64,000 nucleotides of DNA. Origin: Candidatus Gastranaerophilales bacterium (GTDB lineage Bacteria > Cyanobacteriota > Vampirovibrionia > Gastranaerophilales > Gastranaerophilaceae). Below, piece after piece: positions 34,229 to 43,741 of this stretch (its first letter is position 1; each line of letters begins with the position of its first letter). The DNA is taken from contig CALUQG010000005.1 in the NCBI GenBank assembly GCA_944322855.1, positions 1 through 64,000 on the forward strand, read 5' to 3'. Position numbers and translations under genes: made by a program. The notes beneath the pieces are model-generated. The model searched no databases, was not told where the DNA came from, and saw nothing but the letters and a program-made list of their open reading frames with translations.

Positions 34229-35815
34229 TTATGCTTGTTTTTTCTTTTTTGGTTTTTTGTCTTCGTGAAGGAAATATACAAAAGGTAAAATTAAAACTAC
34301 AGCCAGTGCAAAATATCTGAATGTTTCAACATATCCCCATAATGTGGACTGTTGTATTAGCATGTTGTATAGTTTTCCTTCTGCCATATGTATAGCAGTA
34401 CTGATTTCCATATTGTTTGATACAAAATTTGATGCCAGTGCATTCAGTCTTTCTGAGTAAACTTGGTTGTTGTCATTTAAAAATTTCACCATGGTCATCT
34501 GGTGAATTTGTGAAAATCTGGATATCATAGTAGTTGCAATAGATGTACCGATAGCTGCTCCTACATTCTTTACGAGATTTTGCAGACCTGCGGCATTAGT
34601 TTGATCTTTGTTCGATAAAGTTGAACAAGATATATTTGACAGAGGCACCATTGACAAAAGCATTCCCAGTCCAAAGGTGAAATTCGGGATTGCTATGTTC
34701 GCCAGTGCTATTGAGGTATTAATCTCCCCAAACATCAAGCTACCTGCTGCCAGAATTACAAGCCCTATGACAACAACCGGTCTTACACCGAGTTTTATTA
34801 CCATCACACCTGACAATATGGAGGCAATAAAACAACCTGCTCCTCGTGGAACCATAGATACACCGCTCATAAAGGCAGAATATCCCATCAGTGATTGGAG
34901 CATTGATGGCAAAATTGATGATGAAGCCATCATTACACCCATCAAAACAACCTGAGCAAGCGTGCCTATTAAAAAGTTGTGGTTTTTCAATATTGATAAG
35001 TTTATAAGTCCTGTTTTGGTTTTGTTTTTCCTAATTTGTACATAAATAAAAAGCACAAGACATATCATTGAGAAAGCAAATAATTTACAAATCCAGGGTG
35101 ATCCGAACCAGTCGTTATCATTACCTTTTTCTAGAACAACCTGCAAACTCAGCAGCCATAAAGCCATAAACGTGAATCCTGAAAAATCCATCGAAATGCC
35201 TTTTTGTTTTCTGGAATATGGCGGCTCTTCAATAAATTTTATTGAAAGGTAAAGAGCAATAAGTCCAAACGGTATATTTATAAAATAAATAAACGGCCAT
35301 GAGTAAGTCTCTGTAATCCAGCCACCGACAGCCGGCCCCATAATAGGCGCCAGTACCACACCAAGCCCAAAAACAGACATAGCAGAAGGCAGTTCGTCTT
35401 TGGGAAATATTTCAAAAATAATAGCCTGTGCAATAGGCATTATGCCGCCGCCACCAATGCCTTGCAAAATTCTTGAAACAAGCATCATCGGCATTGATGT
35501 TGATAATCCGCACAGTATGGAAGCAAAAGTGAAGATAACAATACTCAGCAAAAAATATTGTTTTCTACCCATAAGTTTACAGAAAAAATCTACTGTTGGT
35601 ATTATTACACCGCTTGCAACAAGATAACTTGTGATTATCCATGTTGACTCATTTCTGCTTACTGAAAATGATCCGGCCATATGCGGCAATGCTACATTGG
35701 ATATTGTTTCATCCAGCGCAAACATAAATATAGAAAGCATAATTGGTATCATTGCAATCCAGGGGTTAACTTCAAAATGCCATTCATCTGATTTCAATAT
35801 ATTCTCATCAGTCAT
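34229..35815 (-). CDS. EmrB/QacA (DHA2) family MFS drug exporter
   Basis: A 528-residue transporter with about 14 hydrophobic helices. Family motifs are LDETISNVALPHMAG near the first helix, motif A-like GRKQYF, and the long motif C region GLGVVLAPIMGPAVGGWITETYSWPFIYFINIPFG. DHA2 pumps extrude hydrophobic drugs in exchange for protons and work with an EmrA adaptor and TolC in diderms; no EmrA-like gene is adjacent. TAGGAAT precedes the ATG. The C-terminal end is Lys-rich. Confidence 0.9.
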   Translation of the reverse strand: MTDENILKSDEWHFEVNPWIAMIPIMLSIFMFALDETISNVALPHMAGSFSVSRNESTWIITSYLVASGVIIPTVDFFCKLMGRKQYFLLSIVIFTFASILCGLSTSMPMMLVSRILQGIGGGGIMPIAQAIIFEIFPKDELPSAMSVFGLGVVLAPIMGPAVGGWITETYSWPFIYFINIPFGLIALYLSIKFIEEPPYSRKQKGISMDFSGFTFMALWLLSLQVVLEKGNDNDWFGSPWICKLFAFSMICLVLFIYVQIRKNKTKTGLINLSILKNHNFLIGTLAQVVLMGVMMASSSILPSMLQSLMGYSAFMSGVSMVPRGAGCFIASILSGVMVIKLGVRPVVVIGLVILAAGSLMFGEINTSIALANIAIPNFTFGLGMLLSMVPLSNISCSTLSNKDQTNAAGLQNLVKNVGAAIGTSIATTMISRFSQIHQMTMVKFLNDNNQVYSERLNALASNFVSNNMEISTAIHMAEGKLYNMLIQQSTLWGYVETFRYFALAVVLILPFVYFLHEDKKPKKKKQA

Positions 35816-35985
35816 AAGCTTAATTCCTAACTCCCTGTAACGGCCAATTTTTTCTAATATTTACAGAATATTACTATATACATAGTACATCAAACCATTA
35901 TTATTTCAATAAATAGGCTTATGACTTTTAAATTTTTAAAAATAGTGTATTATAGTATTCGGATAGTTTTAGAAAGGATATCATT

Positions 35986-37200
35986 ATGTGGGAAAAAGAC
36001 ATTGATATTAAACAAATTCAAGAAATTCGTGTAAAAACAAATGTATATTTTGGTGTAGGCGCTATAGAAAAGATTGAAGATATAGCTAAATCCCTAAAAG
36101 ATAAGGGTATAGACAAAGTTATTGTAGTCAGCGGCAAAGGTGCTTATAAAATTACAGGCGCCTGGGATTATGTAGAAAAAGCGCTTAATAACAATAATAT
36201 TGGATATATTAATTACGCAAAAGTTACACCGAATCCGACAACTGCTGCAATTGATGAGGCAGTGTCAATGGCCAAAGATTTTGGTGCAAAAGCTGTTATT
36301 GCAATCGGCGGTGGTTCTCCTATTGATACGGGTAAAAGCGTTGCTATTTTGCTTGAATACCCTGAAAAAACTGCTGCTCAGCTATATGAATTCGAATTTA
36401 CTCCGGATAAAGCTGCTCCAATTGTAGCAATAAATTTGACTCATGGTACAGGTACCGAAGTAAACAGATTTGCTGTTGCAACAAATCTGGAAAAGAATTT
36501 CAAACCTGCTATTGCGTATGATTGTATTTATCCGTCATATTCAATAGATGACCCTCAATTGATGACAAAATTATCATTAAATCAGACTCTGTATACATCA
36601 ATAGATGCGGTAAACCACGTAGTTGAAGCTGCTACATCTACTGTTGCATCTCCTTATTCAATTTCACTCGCAAAGGAAACAATAAGTCTTGTTGCAAAAT
36701 ACCTTCCAAAAGCCGCAGCAGACCTTGAAAACCCTGAATACAGATATTACCTTTTGTATGCATCTTTGCTGGGTGGTGTTGGATTTGATAACGGTTTATT
36801 GCATTTTACTCATGCATTGGAGCATCCTCTGAGTGCTGTTAAACCTGAATTGTCACATGGACTCGGACTTGCTATGCTTTTGCCTGCTGTAGTTAAAGCT
36901 ATTTATCCTGCCAAGGCTGCTACGCTTGCTGAAATTTTGGAACCGATAGCTCCAGGATTGCAAGGTACTCCTGATGAAGCTCAAAAAGCTGCTGAGCTTG
37001 TTGAAAAATGGCTTGCAGATGTAGGTGTTCCTCAAAAATTGCTTGATGACGGCTTCTGTGAGGCTGATTTAGACAAGCTTGTAAATTTATGTTTTACAAC
37101 ACCGTCTTTAGACGGCCTTCTTTCTATTGCTCCTGTTAAAGCCACAAAAGAAGTTGTAAGACAAATTTATGAAGACTCAATGAAACCTTGCAGTAAGTAG
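35986..37200 (+). CDS. Iron-containing alcohol dehydrogenase
   Basis: A 404-residue group III NAD(P)-dependent alcohol dehydrogenase. Nucleotide motif IAIGGGSPIDTGK lies near residues 98-110; metal ligands are in HGTGTEVN, SIDAVNHVVEA and HFTHALEHPL. Length is normal. The family reduces aldehydes such as acetaldehyde or butanal in fermentation. It is monocistronic with a strong terminator and an AAAGGA upstream, which suggests substantial expression. Actual substrate is undetermined. Confidence 0.9.
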   Translation: MWEKDIDIKQIQEIRVKTNVYFGVGAIEKIEDIAKSLKDKGIDKVIVVSGKGAYKITGAWDYVEKALNNNNIGYINYAKVTPNPTTAAIDEAVSMAKDFGAKAVIAIGGGSPIDTGKSVAILLEYPEKTAAQLYEFEFTPDKAAPIVAINLTHGTGTEVNRFAVATNLEKNFKPAIAYDCIYPSYSIDDPQLMTKLSLNQTLYTSIDAVNHVVEAATSTVASPYSISLAKETISLVAKYLPKAAADLENPEYRYYLLYASLLGGVGFDNGLLHFTHALEHPLSAVKPELSHGLGLAMLLPAVVKAIYPAKAATLAEILEPIAPGLQGTPDEAQKAAELVEKWLADVGVPQKLLDDGFCEADLDKLVNLCFTTPSLDGLLSIAPVKATKEVVRQIYEDSMKPCSK

Positions 37201-37206
37201 TTTGCG

Positions 37207-37243
37207 AAAAAGAGTCTTGCTAAATACAGCAAGACTCTTTTTT
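37207..37243. terminator. Strong terminator after the iron alcohol dehydrogenase
   Basis: AAAAAGAGTCTTGCT pairs with AGCAAGACTCTTTTT around a six-base loop. It is flanked by A and T runs and works both ways, ending the + gene and the 941-residue - gene. Confidence 0.9.
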
Positions 37244-40067
37244 ATTGATTTATTTTTATCAATTCAGGTACTCTTTCACACAGAAAATCATATATTATGT
37301 GTTCTTTTAAGAGTTCAGCTGCATCATTAGGCCTTGTTTTATCATTAATAAACGTTACTGCACCTTTATATGCTTTTATAAAATCAATGATTTCTTGTTT
37401 GTCTATTTGTGTTAATACTATATTTAACAGTTTTTTAAGAACTTCCTGTTGAATATCTTTATGGTATTTAAAGCCGTGTGTGTATAGTTTTGAAATTTCT
37501 GCGCTTAATGTGTTTTCATAAAATTCTTGAGCTTCTTCAATAGTTAAACCATCGGAATATTCTTTATATCTTTTTGATACGATTGGCTTGAGCTTCATGT
37601 AAGTATCATCTAGTTTGTTTTCGACTATATAACGCATGTTGTCTGCACGTGTATTTTTTAGGAATTGTTTGTCTCCGGTTTGCTCATATATTGTCAAGTT
37701 CATAGCAAACTCATTAGATATTGCCAGTTCCGGGTGTTTTCTGTCAAATTCTTTGTTTATAGCTATGAATATATTTTCTGTATTTTTAATAATTTCATTT
37801 CTTTGCTTTGGATCAAGTTTTAATTCGTTTATATATCCGGATTCAATAAAACTAAATATAGCAAGCAGTTTTTTATCCATTTTGGGATGGGTGATTATAA
37901 AATTGTATAATTCGTTTTTAAAATCATCATCAAAAAATCTTAGCTGTTTTTCTGACAGCTTTTGAAATGCATTTAATAATTCTTTTTCCGGTATAGTATC
38001 AATCTCTGAAATATTTGTGTTCCTTTGAACTGTTTGCTTTGGCTGTTGTTTGTTATTTTTTATTTTTTCTTGTATATACACAAAATAATCGACTGCGATA
38101 TGTTCACAGATTGTTTGTTTCAATGTTTCATTATTACTTTGTTTCATAAATTTGATGTATGCATTGTAGTTTTGTATAAATTTTGCACTTTCATTTTGAA
38201 ACGTTGTAATCCGACTTAGAGCATTTTCAATTTCTTTAACTCTTATTAAAAAATCTTTTGGCAGTTTATAAAAGCTGCTTCCGTTAAGTGCCATCTTGTT
38301 CATTACAGGAATGATATTGTTTTTTAGAAAATCCAGAGAATCTCTTGCATTCAACGGTTTACAAAGCAATTTGAATTGTTTGTTAAATAGCTGCTTATTT
38401 TTTAACAGTTCTTCTTTGTATTCAGGTGATTCATTTATAATATCAAAAGCATCACCTCTTTCACCGTAGAAGACTGTTGTATTATGACTTTTGTTATAAA
38501 GGTAATCGTTTATTAAAAATTCATTTGTTTTGGCTGTAAGTCTGTGGCTATTGTTAAAATCATGATTTACTATTTCAATTTGTTCTTTTAAATCTTCAAC
38601 TGTTTTTAAATATTCTTCTTCCGTTAAATTCAACAATTCTTTTGCATCAGGTCTTTTTATAAGAACCGCTGTTCTTTTTGTGTTAAAATCTGTATTTTCG
38701 ATTAAATAATCCAAAAATTCTTTTGAAAAATCATCGGGATAAATTTTTAGTGCTGCTCTTTCATTTTGTTTAAATAGCTGATATATTTCTTTTTTGGTTA
38801 GTGAGTTTTCTATTTTATTAACATTGCCAGAGCCTTGGGAAGTCGTTTCTGTTTTATGTGCAAGCTTTTTCATTTCATTTTTGTGTTGACGTCTGCTTTT
38901 TGCTTTTTCAAGGATTTTACTTTTCAGTTCAAGCGCTTGATTTAAGAGTTTTTCTAATTTTTCAGGATTATTTTTGTCGTTGTAAGCCTCATCAAAATCC
39001 ATAATTGTTGTTCTGATTGCGTCTGAGTATATATTTTTGAACTCAGTATCTTTATTCCAAAATTCGAGCATGATTTCTCTCATTTTTTGTGTAAATGATG
39101 GAAAATCAGAATTGAATTCGTCATCATTTAATTTTTCAGAGAAAATTTCGCTTAATCTATCAGAAAAGCCTATTTTTGAGGAGGCTATTGTCATAATTTG
39201 CCCCTGAAAACGTGTGAATATAGAGTTTGAAAAGGATTTACCCTCAAGCATTTTTTGAATTTGTTCGGAACGTTCTATTTCATTTAAGCCTGCCCACCAG
39301 CTTTTAGACGCTTCACTGATTTTTTCTTTTGTTGTGTCTGACATTTTTCTTGATACAGGTATATATTCTTTATCGTTTCTGGTTGCAAGAAATGAGTTAT
39401 AATACGACAATTCAGGATATCTGATGCCCATAGCTCTCAAAGTTGAGTTATAAAAATACTTTCCGTCTTTAACTCCGAGTTCTTTTTTTATTTCGTCAGT
39501 GGCATCTTTATCAAAGTCTTTATTTATTTCATCAAGAGTTTTTCCTTCAAGGTAAACTTTTTTAAGCAAATAAAGAGTAAGATCTTTTTCATCTTTATTT
39601 TTAAATACCGGAGTATTTTGAGTTTGTTTATCCCATCTTAAAAGTAAAAGTATACCTGATGTTGCTCTGGTTTTCTCAAATGGTTTCAAATCTTTGAATA
39701 ACGGCTCGTCAGGATACATTTCTTTTACTTCATCTACTGTATCTGCTATCTTTATGTATTGAAATGCTTCTCTTTGAAGTTGAGCCGGAGGCATATGCTG
39801 CCTAGTTTCAAAATCTTCATTCAAATAGTTTTTTACTGTATCGGGCATATTTTCCTGATTGAATTTTTGAGCGTAAAAATTTTCAGGTGTTCTGTTTAGT
39901 CTTGCCTTAAAATTTATAGGGTTAAAAGCATAGTTAAAATAATTCTTTGAAAATAAATCATAGCTTAAGTATTTATATTCTTCTTTTGATGTTTGTTGTT
40001 GATTTTGTTGGCTATTGCCGTTGTATGAAGGTAATTTGTGAATAGGGGTGTATAAACTAATTTTCAT
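37242..40067 (-). CDS. Large hypothetical protein, 941 residues, with NINFKAR motif
   Basis: A 941-residue hydrophilic protein. The N-terminal 45 residues are Ser/Gln/Tyr-rich and are followed by NPINFKARLN (F53). The rest is largely helical, Lys/Glu/Asn-rich, with no signal peptide or membrane segment and no recognised catalytic motif. A segment near residue 245 (SDTTKEKISEASKSWW) superficially resembles a NUMOD3 DNA-binding motif. Two regions centred near residues 430-480 and 710-760 look like a repeated motif (LLNAFQKLSEKQLRFFDDDF and KEIYQLFKQNERAALKIYPDD). AAAGGTAC precedes the ATG. Function unknown. Confidence 0.7.
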   Translation of the reverse strand: MKISLYTPIHKLPSYNGNSQQNQQQTSKEEYKYLSYDLFSKNYFNYAFNPINFKARLNRTPENFYAQKFNQENMPDTVKNYLNEDFETRQHMPPAQLQREAFQYIKIADTVDEVKEMYPDEPLFKDLKPFEKTRATSGILLLLRWDKQTQNTPVFKNKDEKDLTLYLLKKVYLEGKTLDEINKDFDKDATDEIKKELGVKDGKYFYNSTLRAMGIRYPELSYYNSFLATRNDKEYIPVSRKMSDTTKEKISEASKSWWAGLNEIERSEQIQKMLEGKSFSNSIFTRFQGQIMTIASSKIGFSDRLSEIFSEKLNDDEFNSDFPSFTQKMREIMLEFWNKDTEFKNIYSDAIRTTIMDFDEAYNDKNNPEKLEKLLNQALELKSKILEKAKSRRQHKNEMKKLAHKTETTSQGSGNVNKIENSLTKKEIYQLFKQNERAALKIYPDDFSKEFLDYLIENTDFNTKRTAVLIKRPDAKELLNLTEEEYLKTVEDLKEQIEIVNHDFNNSHRLTAKTNEFLINDYLYNKSHNTTVFYGERGDAFDIINESPEYKEELLKNKQLFNKQFKLLCKPLNARDSLDFLKNNIIPVMNKMALNGSSFYKLPKDFLIRVKEIENALSRITTFQNESAKFIQNYNAYIKFMKQSNNETLKQTICEHIAVDYFVYIQEKIKNNKQQPKQTVQRNTNISEIDTIPEKELLNAFQKLSEKQLRFFDDDFKNELYNFIITHPKMDKKLLAIFSFIESGYINELKLDPKQRNEIIKNTENIFIAINKEFDRKHPELAISNEFAMNLTIYEQTGDKQFLKNTRADNMRYIVENKLDDTYMKLKPIVSKRYKEYSDGLTIEEAQEFYENTLSAEISKLYTHGFKYHKDIQQEVLKKLLNIVLTQIDKQEIIDFIKAYKGAVTFINDKTRPNDAAELLKEHIIYDFLCERVPELIKINQ

Positions 40068-40180
40068 TTTTGTACCTTTTTAATATTAGTTATTTATTTT
40101 AAAGACTGTAAAAATATTATTTGCTAGTAAAATAATATGCTATAATCACAAATGTATTAAATTTAGATTGGAGCACAATA

Positions 40181-40681
40181 ATGGAATATAAAGGTAGGGC
40201 TTTTAAATTTGGTGACAATATATCAACCGACCATATTGCACCCGGCAGGCTTTTTCACCTTCGCTCCAATCTGGAAGAATTTGCTAAACATGTTCTTGAA
40301 GATGCTGATGAGACATTTGCATCCAGAATGAAAAAAGGTGATTTTGTTGTTGCAGGAAACAATTTTGGACTTGGCTCATCCAGAGAGCATGCACCTCAAA
40401 TTATAAAGATTGCCGGAGTTTCTGCTGTTCTTGCAAAGTCTTTTGCCAGAATTTTTTACAGAAATGCTATAAATATTGGTCTTTTGCTCATTGAATGCGA
40501 TACAGACAAAATAAATGACGGCGATGAGCTTGAAGTTGATATAAAAAATGGTGTAGTAAAAAATATTACGCAAAATACTCAAATAGAGTTCTCTCCCTTA
40601 CCTGATGTTATGATAAAGCTTTTGCATGATGGTGGGTTGATTGAGCATCTTAAAAAACATGGTGATTTTGATTTAGTTTAA
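40181..40681 (+). CDS. leuD: 3-isopropylmalate dehydratase small-subunit family protein (LeuD-like)
   Basis: A 166-residue swivel subunit of the aconitase superfamily. Motifs GDNISTDHIAPGR and NFGLGSSREHAP, then SFARIFYRNAINIGL, are typical. The TDHIAP sequence is closer to aconitase-type TDHISP than to the usual LeuD TDVIIP, so an aconitase or homoaconitase small subunit is possible. The large subunit LeuC is not in the window. It would act in leucine or citrate metabolism; isocitrate dehydrogenase lies 2 kb away. Confidence 0.85.
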   Translation: MEYKGRAFKFGDNISTDHIAPGRLFHLRSNLEEFAKHVLEDADETFASRMKKGDFVVAGNNFGLGSSREHAPQIIKIAGVSAVLAKSFARIFYRNAINIGLLLIECDTDKINDGDELEVDIKNGVVKNITQNTQIEFSPLPDVMIKLLHDGGLIEHLKKHGDFDLV

Positions 40682-40753
40682 TTGAAAATTACAATATTTT
40701 GTTACAATTTATCATTCAACTTTTGTTTAAAATTTGAAATTTTTCATATTTGC

Positions 40754-40864
40754 ATATCTTTACAAAGATATATCTAACCTGTTACAATACTTAAAATTGT
40801 AAAATTTGTTGATTAATTGATGGAAAATTGGCAAATTTTTTTGATTAGTATTTTTATACTAATC
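40754..40864 (+). promoter_or_regulatory. Structured leader of the GGDEF-HD-GYP gene
   Basis: Three dyads lie in the 199-bp region: ATATCTTT-AC-AAAGATAT (40754-40771), TTACAAT...ATTGTAA (about 40782-40802), and GATTAGTA-loop-TACTAATC (40843-40864) just before the SD (AAGGTG). The last can hide or expose the ribosome binding site. No c-di-GMP riboswitch core is recognisable. Confidence 0.45.
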
Positions 40865-40880
40865 GACAGGAAGGTGTGAA

Positions 40881-42749
40881 TTGAATTTTAATAAATTTCA
40901 AAATACCAGAAATAATGCAGAAAATAGTACGGAGAATGAACAAAATTCTACTGAAAAAAAACACTCTAATCCTATTATACCGAGTGGTTTAATTTCAAGA
41001 ATTAATACAATAAACAGCCGTACAACGTCGAACAAAATGTATGCCGGATATAATAACAAATCGTGGCGTACTACTGAGCATATCGATTTTCAAGAAGTTG
41101 TTAAATTTTTAAATGAAGTAATAGAAGGTAAAGAATCTCAAAGCGAACTTATTTATTCTTTGCATAATATTTTTACGAATAAATTGAATTCCACATTTTC
41201 AGCTTTTGGTTTGTATTGTAAGCAGTCAAATTGTATCAATTTTAAAATAATTGATAAAATCGGTTCTACTTTTACGAGTCGTGTTTTAATAAACGGTTCA
41301 GACAATCCTGTTGAAAAAGTTTTTACTACAAAAACTCCAATGTATGTAGATAGTAACAAATTTTTGAATGTGCATTATTTGAATGATTCAGCTGTTGCAA
41401 TTTTGCCTCTGTGCTGCCTGAATGAATGCATTGGGGTTATGCTTGTTGGTGATAACAATTTTGCTTCATCTGCTGAAATTTATAAACTTGTTGCAAGTTA
41501 CCTGTCTTTGTTTATAAAGAACAGAGATTTGTCAACAAAAGTAATGATGAATACTGATACTGATGCATTAACAAATTTGAATAACCACAGAAAATTTTTA
41601 GAACTGCTTTCTGCTGAGATAGACAAAGCAAAAAGAACTGAGACGCAGGCTTCAATTGTTATATTCGATATAAATAACATATCGCAGATTAATAAAGATT
41701 TTGGTGCAGCAAAAGGCGATGAAATTATAAAACTTGTTGCTGATAAAATTAAGCAGGGAATAAGAACAAATGATTCTGCTGCAAGGTACGGCGGTGATGA
41801 AATTGCCGTAATCTTGCCGGAGACAACTTCTGATGAGGCAAAATATCTTGCAGAATACCTGACATATTCGCTTTCATGTTGTCTTGTCGATGATGTAGGC
41901 CCTGTTAAGGTGTCTGTTGGTATTGCTACATATCCAAAATCTACGCAGGATTTGGAAAAACTGCTTATACTTGCAGAGCAGGCAATGTATATTTCAAAAA
42001 GCAAGGGCTATAAAAACGGTATGTCTACCATTGTTTGTTCAGATGATTTTGATTTCTGGGACGACACTGCCCTTAGCTCTTTTGCTTCAGTTATTGCAAA
42101 AAGACATGCTTCTATCGGTATAAGTTTTGATGAAGAGCTGGTTAACAAATTTCATTCAGAAGAGATTATTAACCAGGGGCATCTTATTGAGGTTGTTACA
42201 TCATTAGCAAGTGCAATCGATGCAAAAGATGAGTATACAAAAGGTCACTCTACATCTGTTTCCAGATATGCTGAAGCACTTGCAAGAGCACTTAATCTGC
42301 CAGAAAAAGAAGTTGAACGAATCAAGCTTGGCGCGTTACTGCATGATATAGGCAAAATAGGTATACCTGAAACTGTTTTAAGAAAACCGTCAAAACTCAC
42401 TGATGAAGAATGGGAAATAATGAAGCAGCATCCGACTATCGGGGCTGAGAAAGTGTTGCTTCCAAATGAATCTTTGCATGATTTAATTCCTATTGTCAAA
42501 TATCATCATGAACACTGGGACGGCTCAGGATATCCTGAAAAATTAAAAGGAGAGGATATACCTCTCGCTGCAAGAATTGTTGCTGTTGCTGATGCTTATC
42601 ACGCATTAATCTCTGACAGACCATACAGAAAAGGTATGTCAAATGAAAAAGCATGTGAAATTTTGCGTGTCGGTGCAGGAATTCAGTGGGATAAAGACCT
42701 TGTCAGAGAGTTTATAAATATTTCTGAATCATTGTATACAATGATTTAG
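40881..42749 (+). CDS. GAF-GGDEF-HD-GYP protein (c-di-GMP synthesis/degradation)
   Basis: A 622-residue cytosolic protein. Order: polar N-terminus (1-55), GAF-like sensor (about 75-210), GGDEF domain (about 220-385) with RYGGDEIAV and I-site RTND upstream, linker, then an HD-GYP domain (about 430-620) with HDIGKIGIPE and HHEHWDGSGYP. The GGDEF signature is GGDEI, with the last Phe replaced by Ile, which may still be active. The HD-GYP residues look complete, so this is likely a c-di-GMP phosphodiesterase with a cyclase or receptor half. The start is TTG preceded by AAGGTG. Confidence 0.9.
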   Translation: MNFNKFQNTRNNAENSTENEQNSTEKKHSNPIIPSGLISRINTINSRTTSNKMYAGYNNKSWRTTEHIDFQEVVKFLNEVIEGKESQSELIYSLHNIFTNKLNSTFSAFGLYCKQSNCINFKIIDKIGSTFTSRVLINGSDNPVEKVFTTKTPMYVDSNKFLNVHYLNDSAVAILPLCCLNECIGVMLVGDNNFASSAEIYKLVASYLSLFIKNRDLSTKVMMNTDTDALTNLNNHRKFLELLSAEIDKAKRTETQASIVIFDINNISQINKDFGAAKGDEIIKLVADKIKQGIRTNDSAARYGGDEIAVILPETTSDEAKYLAEYLTYSLSCCLVDDVGPVKVSVGIATYPKSTQDLEKLLILAEQAMYISKSKGYKNGMSTIVCSDDFDFWDDTALSSFASVIAKRHASIGISFDEELVNKFHSEEIINQGHLIEVVTSLASAIDAKDEYTKGHSTSVSRYAEALARALNLPEKEVERIKLGALLHDIGKIGIPETVLRKPSKLTDEEWEIMKQHPTIGAEKVLLPNESLHDLIPIVKYHHEHWDGSGYPEKLKGEDIPLAARIVAVADAYHALISDRPYRKGMSNEKACEILRVGAGIQWDKDLVREFINISESLYTMI

Positions 42750-43741
42750 AGATTTTTTATGATTTCTGATGTAAACTCTGAGGTAGTTGAGCTTCCACCA
42801 AGATCTGCTGTTTTGACGTCGCCTTCTTCTATAACTTTAAAAAGTGCTTTTTCAATTTTATTTGCTTTTTCGTTCTCGTTAATATATTTAAGCATATTTA
42901 TTGCACATAGCAGTAATGCTGTAGGATTAGCCTTGTTTTGCCCTTTTATATCGGGGGCTGACCCATGTACAGGCTCAAATACTGCGCAATCAATACCTAT
43001 ATTGGCACCTTGAGCAATGCCAAGTCCACCTATCAGACCGGCTGTGAGATCTGAGACTATATCTCCGTATAAGTTAGGTAAAACCAGTACATCAAATTTT
43101 TGAGGGTTTTGCACAAGCTGCATACACAGGTTATCTACCAGTATTTCTTTGTATTCAATACTGGGATATTGTTCTGAAACTTCTTTGCAGCATTCAAGAA
43201 AAAGTCCGTCAGAAAGTTTGCAAATATTGGCTTTTGTTACAGCCCAGACAGTTTTTCTGTTTTCTTTAACAGCCAGTTCAAAAGCGTATTGTGCAATTCG
43301 AGTTGAGGCTTTTCTGGTTATTGTTTTTATTGATTTAGCGCAATCGTCATTAACTTTTTCTTCTTCCCCGGCATAAAGATCTTCTGTATTTTCTCTGACT
43401 ACAATAATATCAACATCTTTAAACGGAGTTTCAATGCCTTTTATGTTCTTGCACGGGCGTATATTTGCATACAAATCCAGTTCTTTTCTCAGTGCAACAT
43501 TAACACTTCTGAACCCTTTTCCTATTGGAGTTGTTACAGGTGCTTTTAGAGCAACTTTATTTTTTTTAATTGATTCTATTACACGATTTGGAAGAGGGGT
43601 ACCTTCAATCTGCGCAACATCTGCACCTGCTGTTTGGATATCCCAGTTGATTTGAACATCGGCAGCTTTCAGAATACTTTGTACTGCTTCTGTAATTTCA
43701 GGTCCTATTCCGTCTCCCGGTATCAATGTTACTGTTTTCAT
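42746..43741 (-). CDS. NAD-dependent isocitrate dehydrogenase family protein
   Basis: A 331-residue beta-decarboxylating dehydrogenase, with the GDGIGPEI start motif, VRENTEDLYAGEE (substrate Arg and Tyr area), NLYGDIVSDLTAGLIGG metal-binding Asp region, and EPVHGSAPDIKG. The NTEDLYAGEE block is typical of NAD-dependent IDH rather than LeuB. Makes 2-oxoglutarate. The start overlaps pncC by one base (TAATG) with AAAGGAG upstream, so they are co-expressed. Its end overlaps the convergent HD-GYP gene by four bases. Confidence 0.9.
   Translation of the reverse strand: MKTVTLIPGDGIGPEITEAVQSILKAADVQINWDIQTAGADVAQIEGTPLPNRVIESIKKNKVALKAPVTTPIGKGFRSVNVALRKELDLYANIRPCKNIKGIETPFKDVDIIVVRENTEDLYAGEEEKVNDDCAKSIKTITRKASTRIAQYAFELAVKENRKTVWAVTKANICKLSDGLFLECCKEVSEQYPSIEYKEILVDNLCMQLVQNPQKFDVLVLPNLYGDIVSDLTAGLIGGLGIAQGANIGIDCAVFEPVHGSAPDIKGQNKANPTALLLCAINMLKYINENEKANKIEKALFKVIEEGDVKTADLGGSSTTSEFTSEIIKNL

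Noticed and set aside
37242-40067. Homing-nuclease-like NUMOD3 domain in the 941-residue protein
   Set aside because: Only one short segment resembles the motif and no GIY-YIG or HNH nuclease motif is visible.
40820-40879. 19-residue leader peptide before the HD-GYP gene
   Set aside because: No Shine-Dalgarno sequence, and no regulatory residue pattern such as a run of one amino acid.
40682-40880. c-di-GMP riboswitch before the HD-GYP gene
   Set aside because: The conserved GEMM core bases are not present; only simple hairpins are seen.
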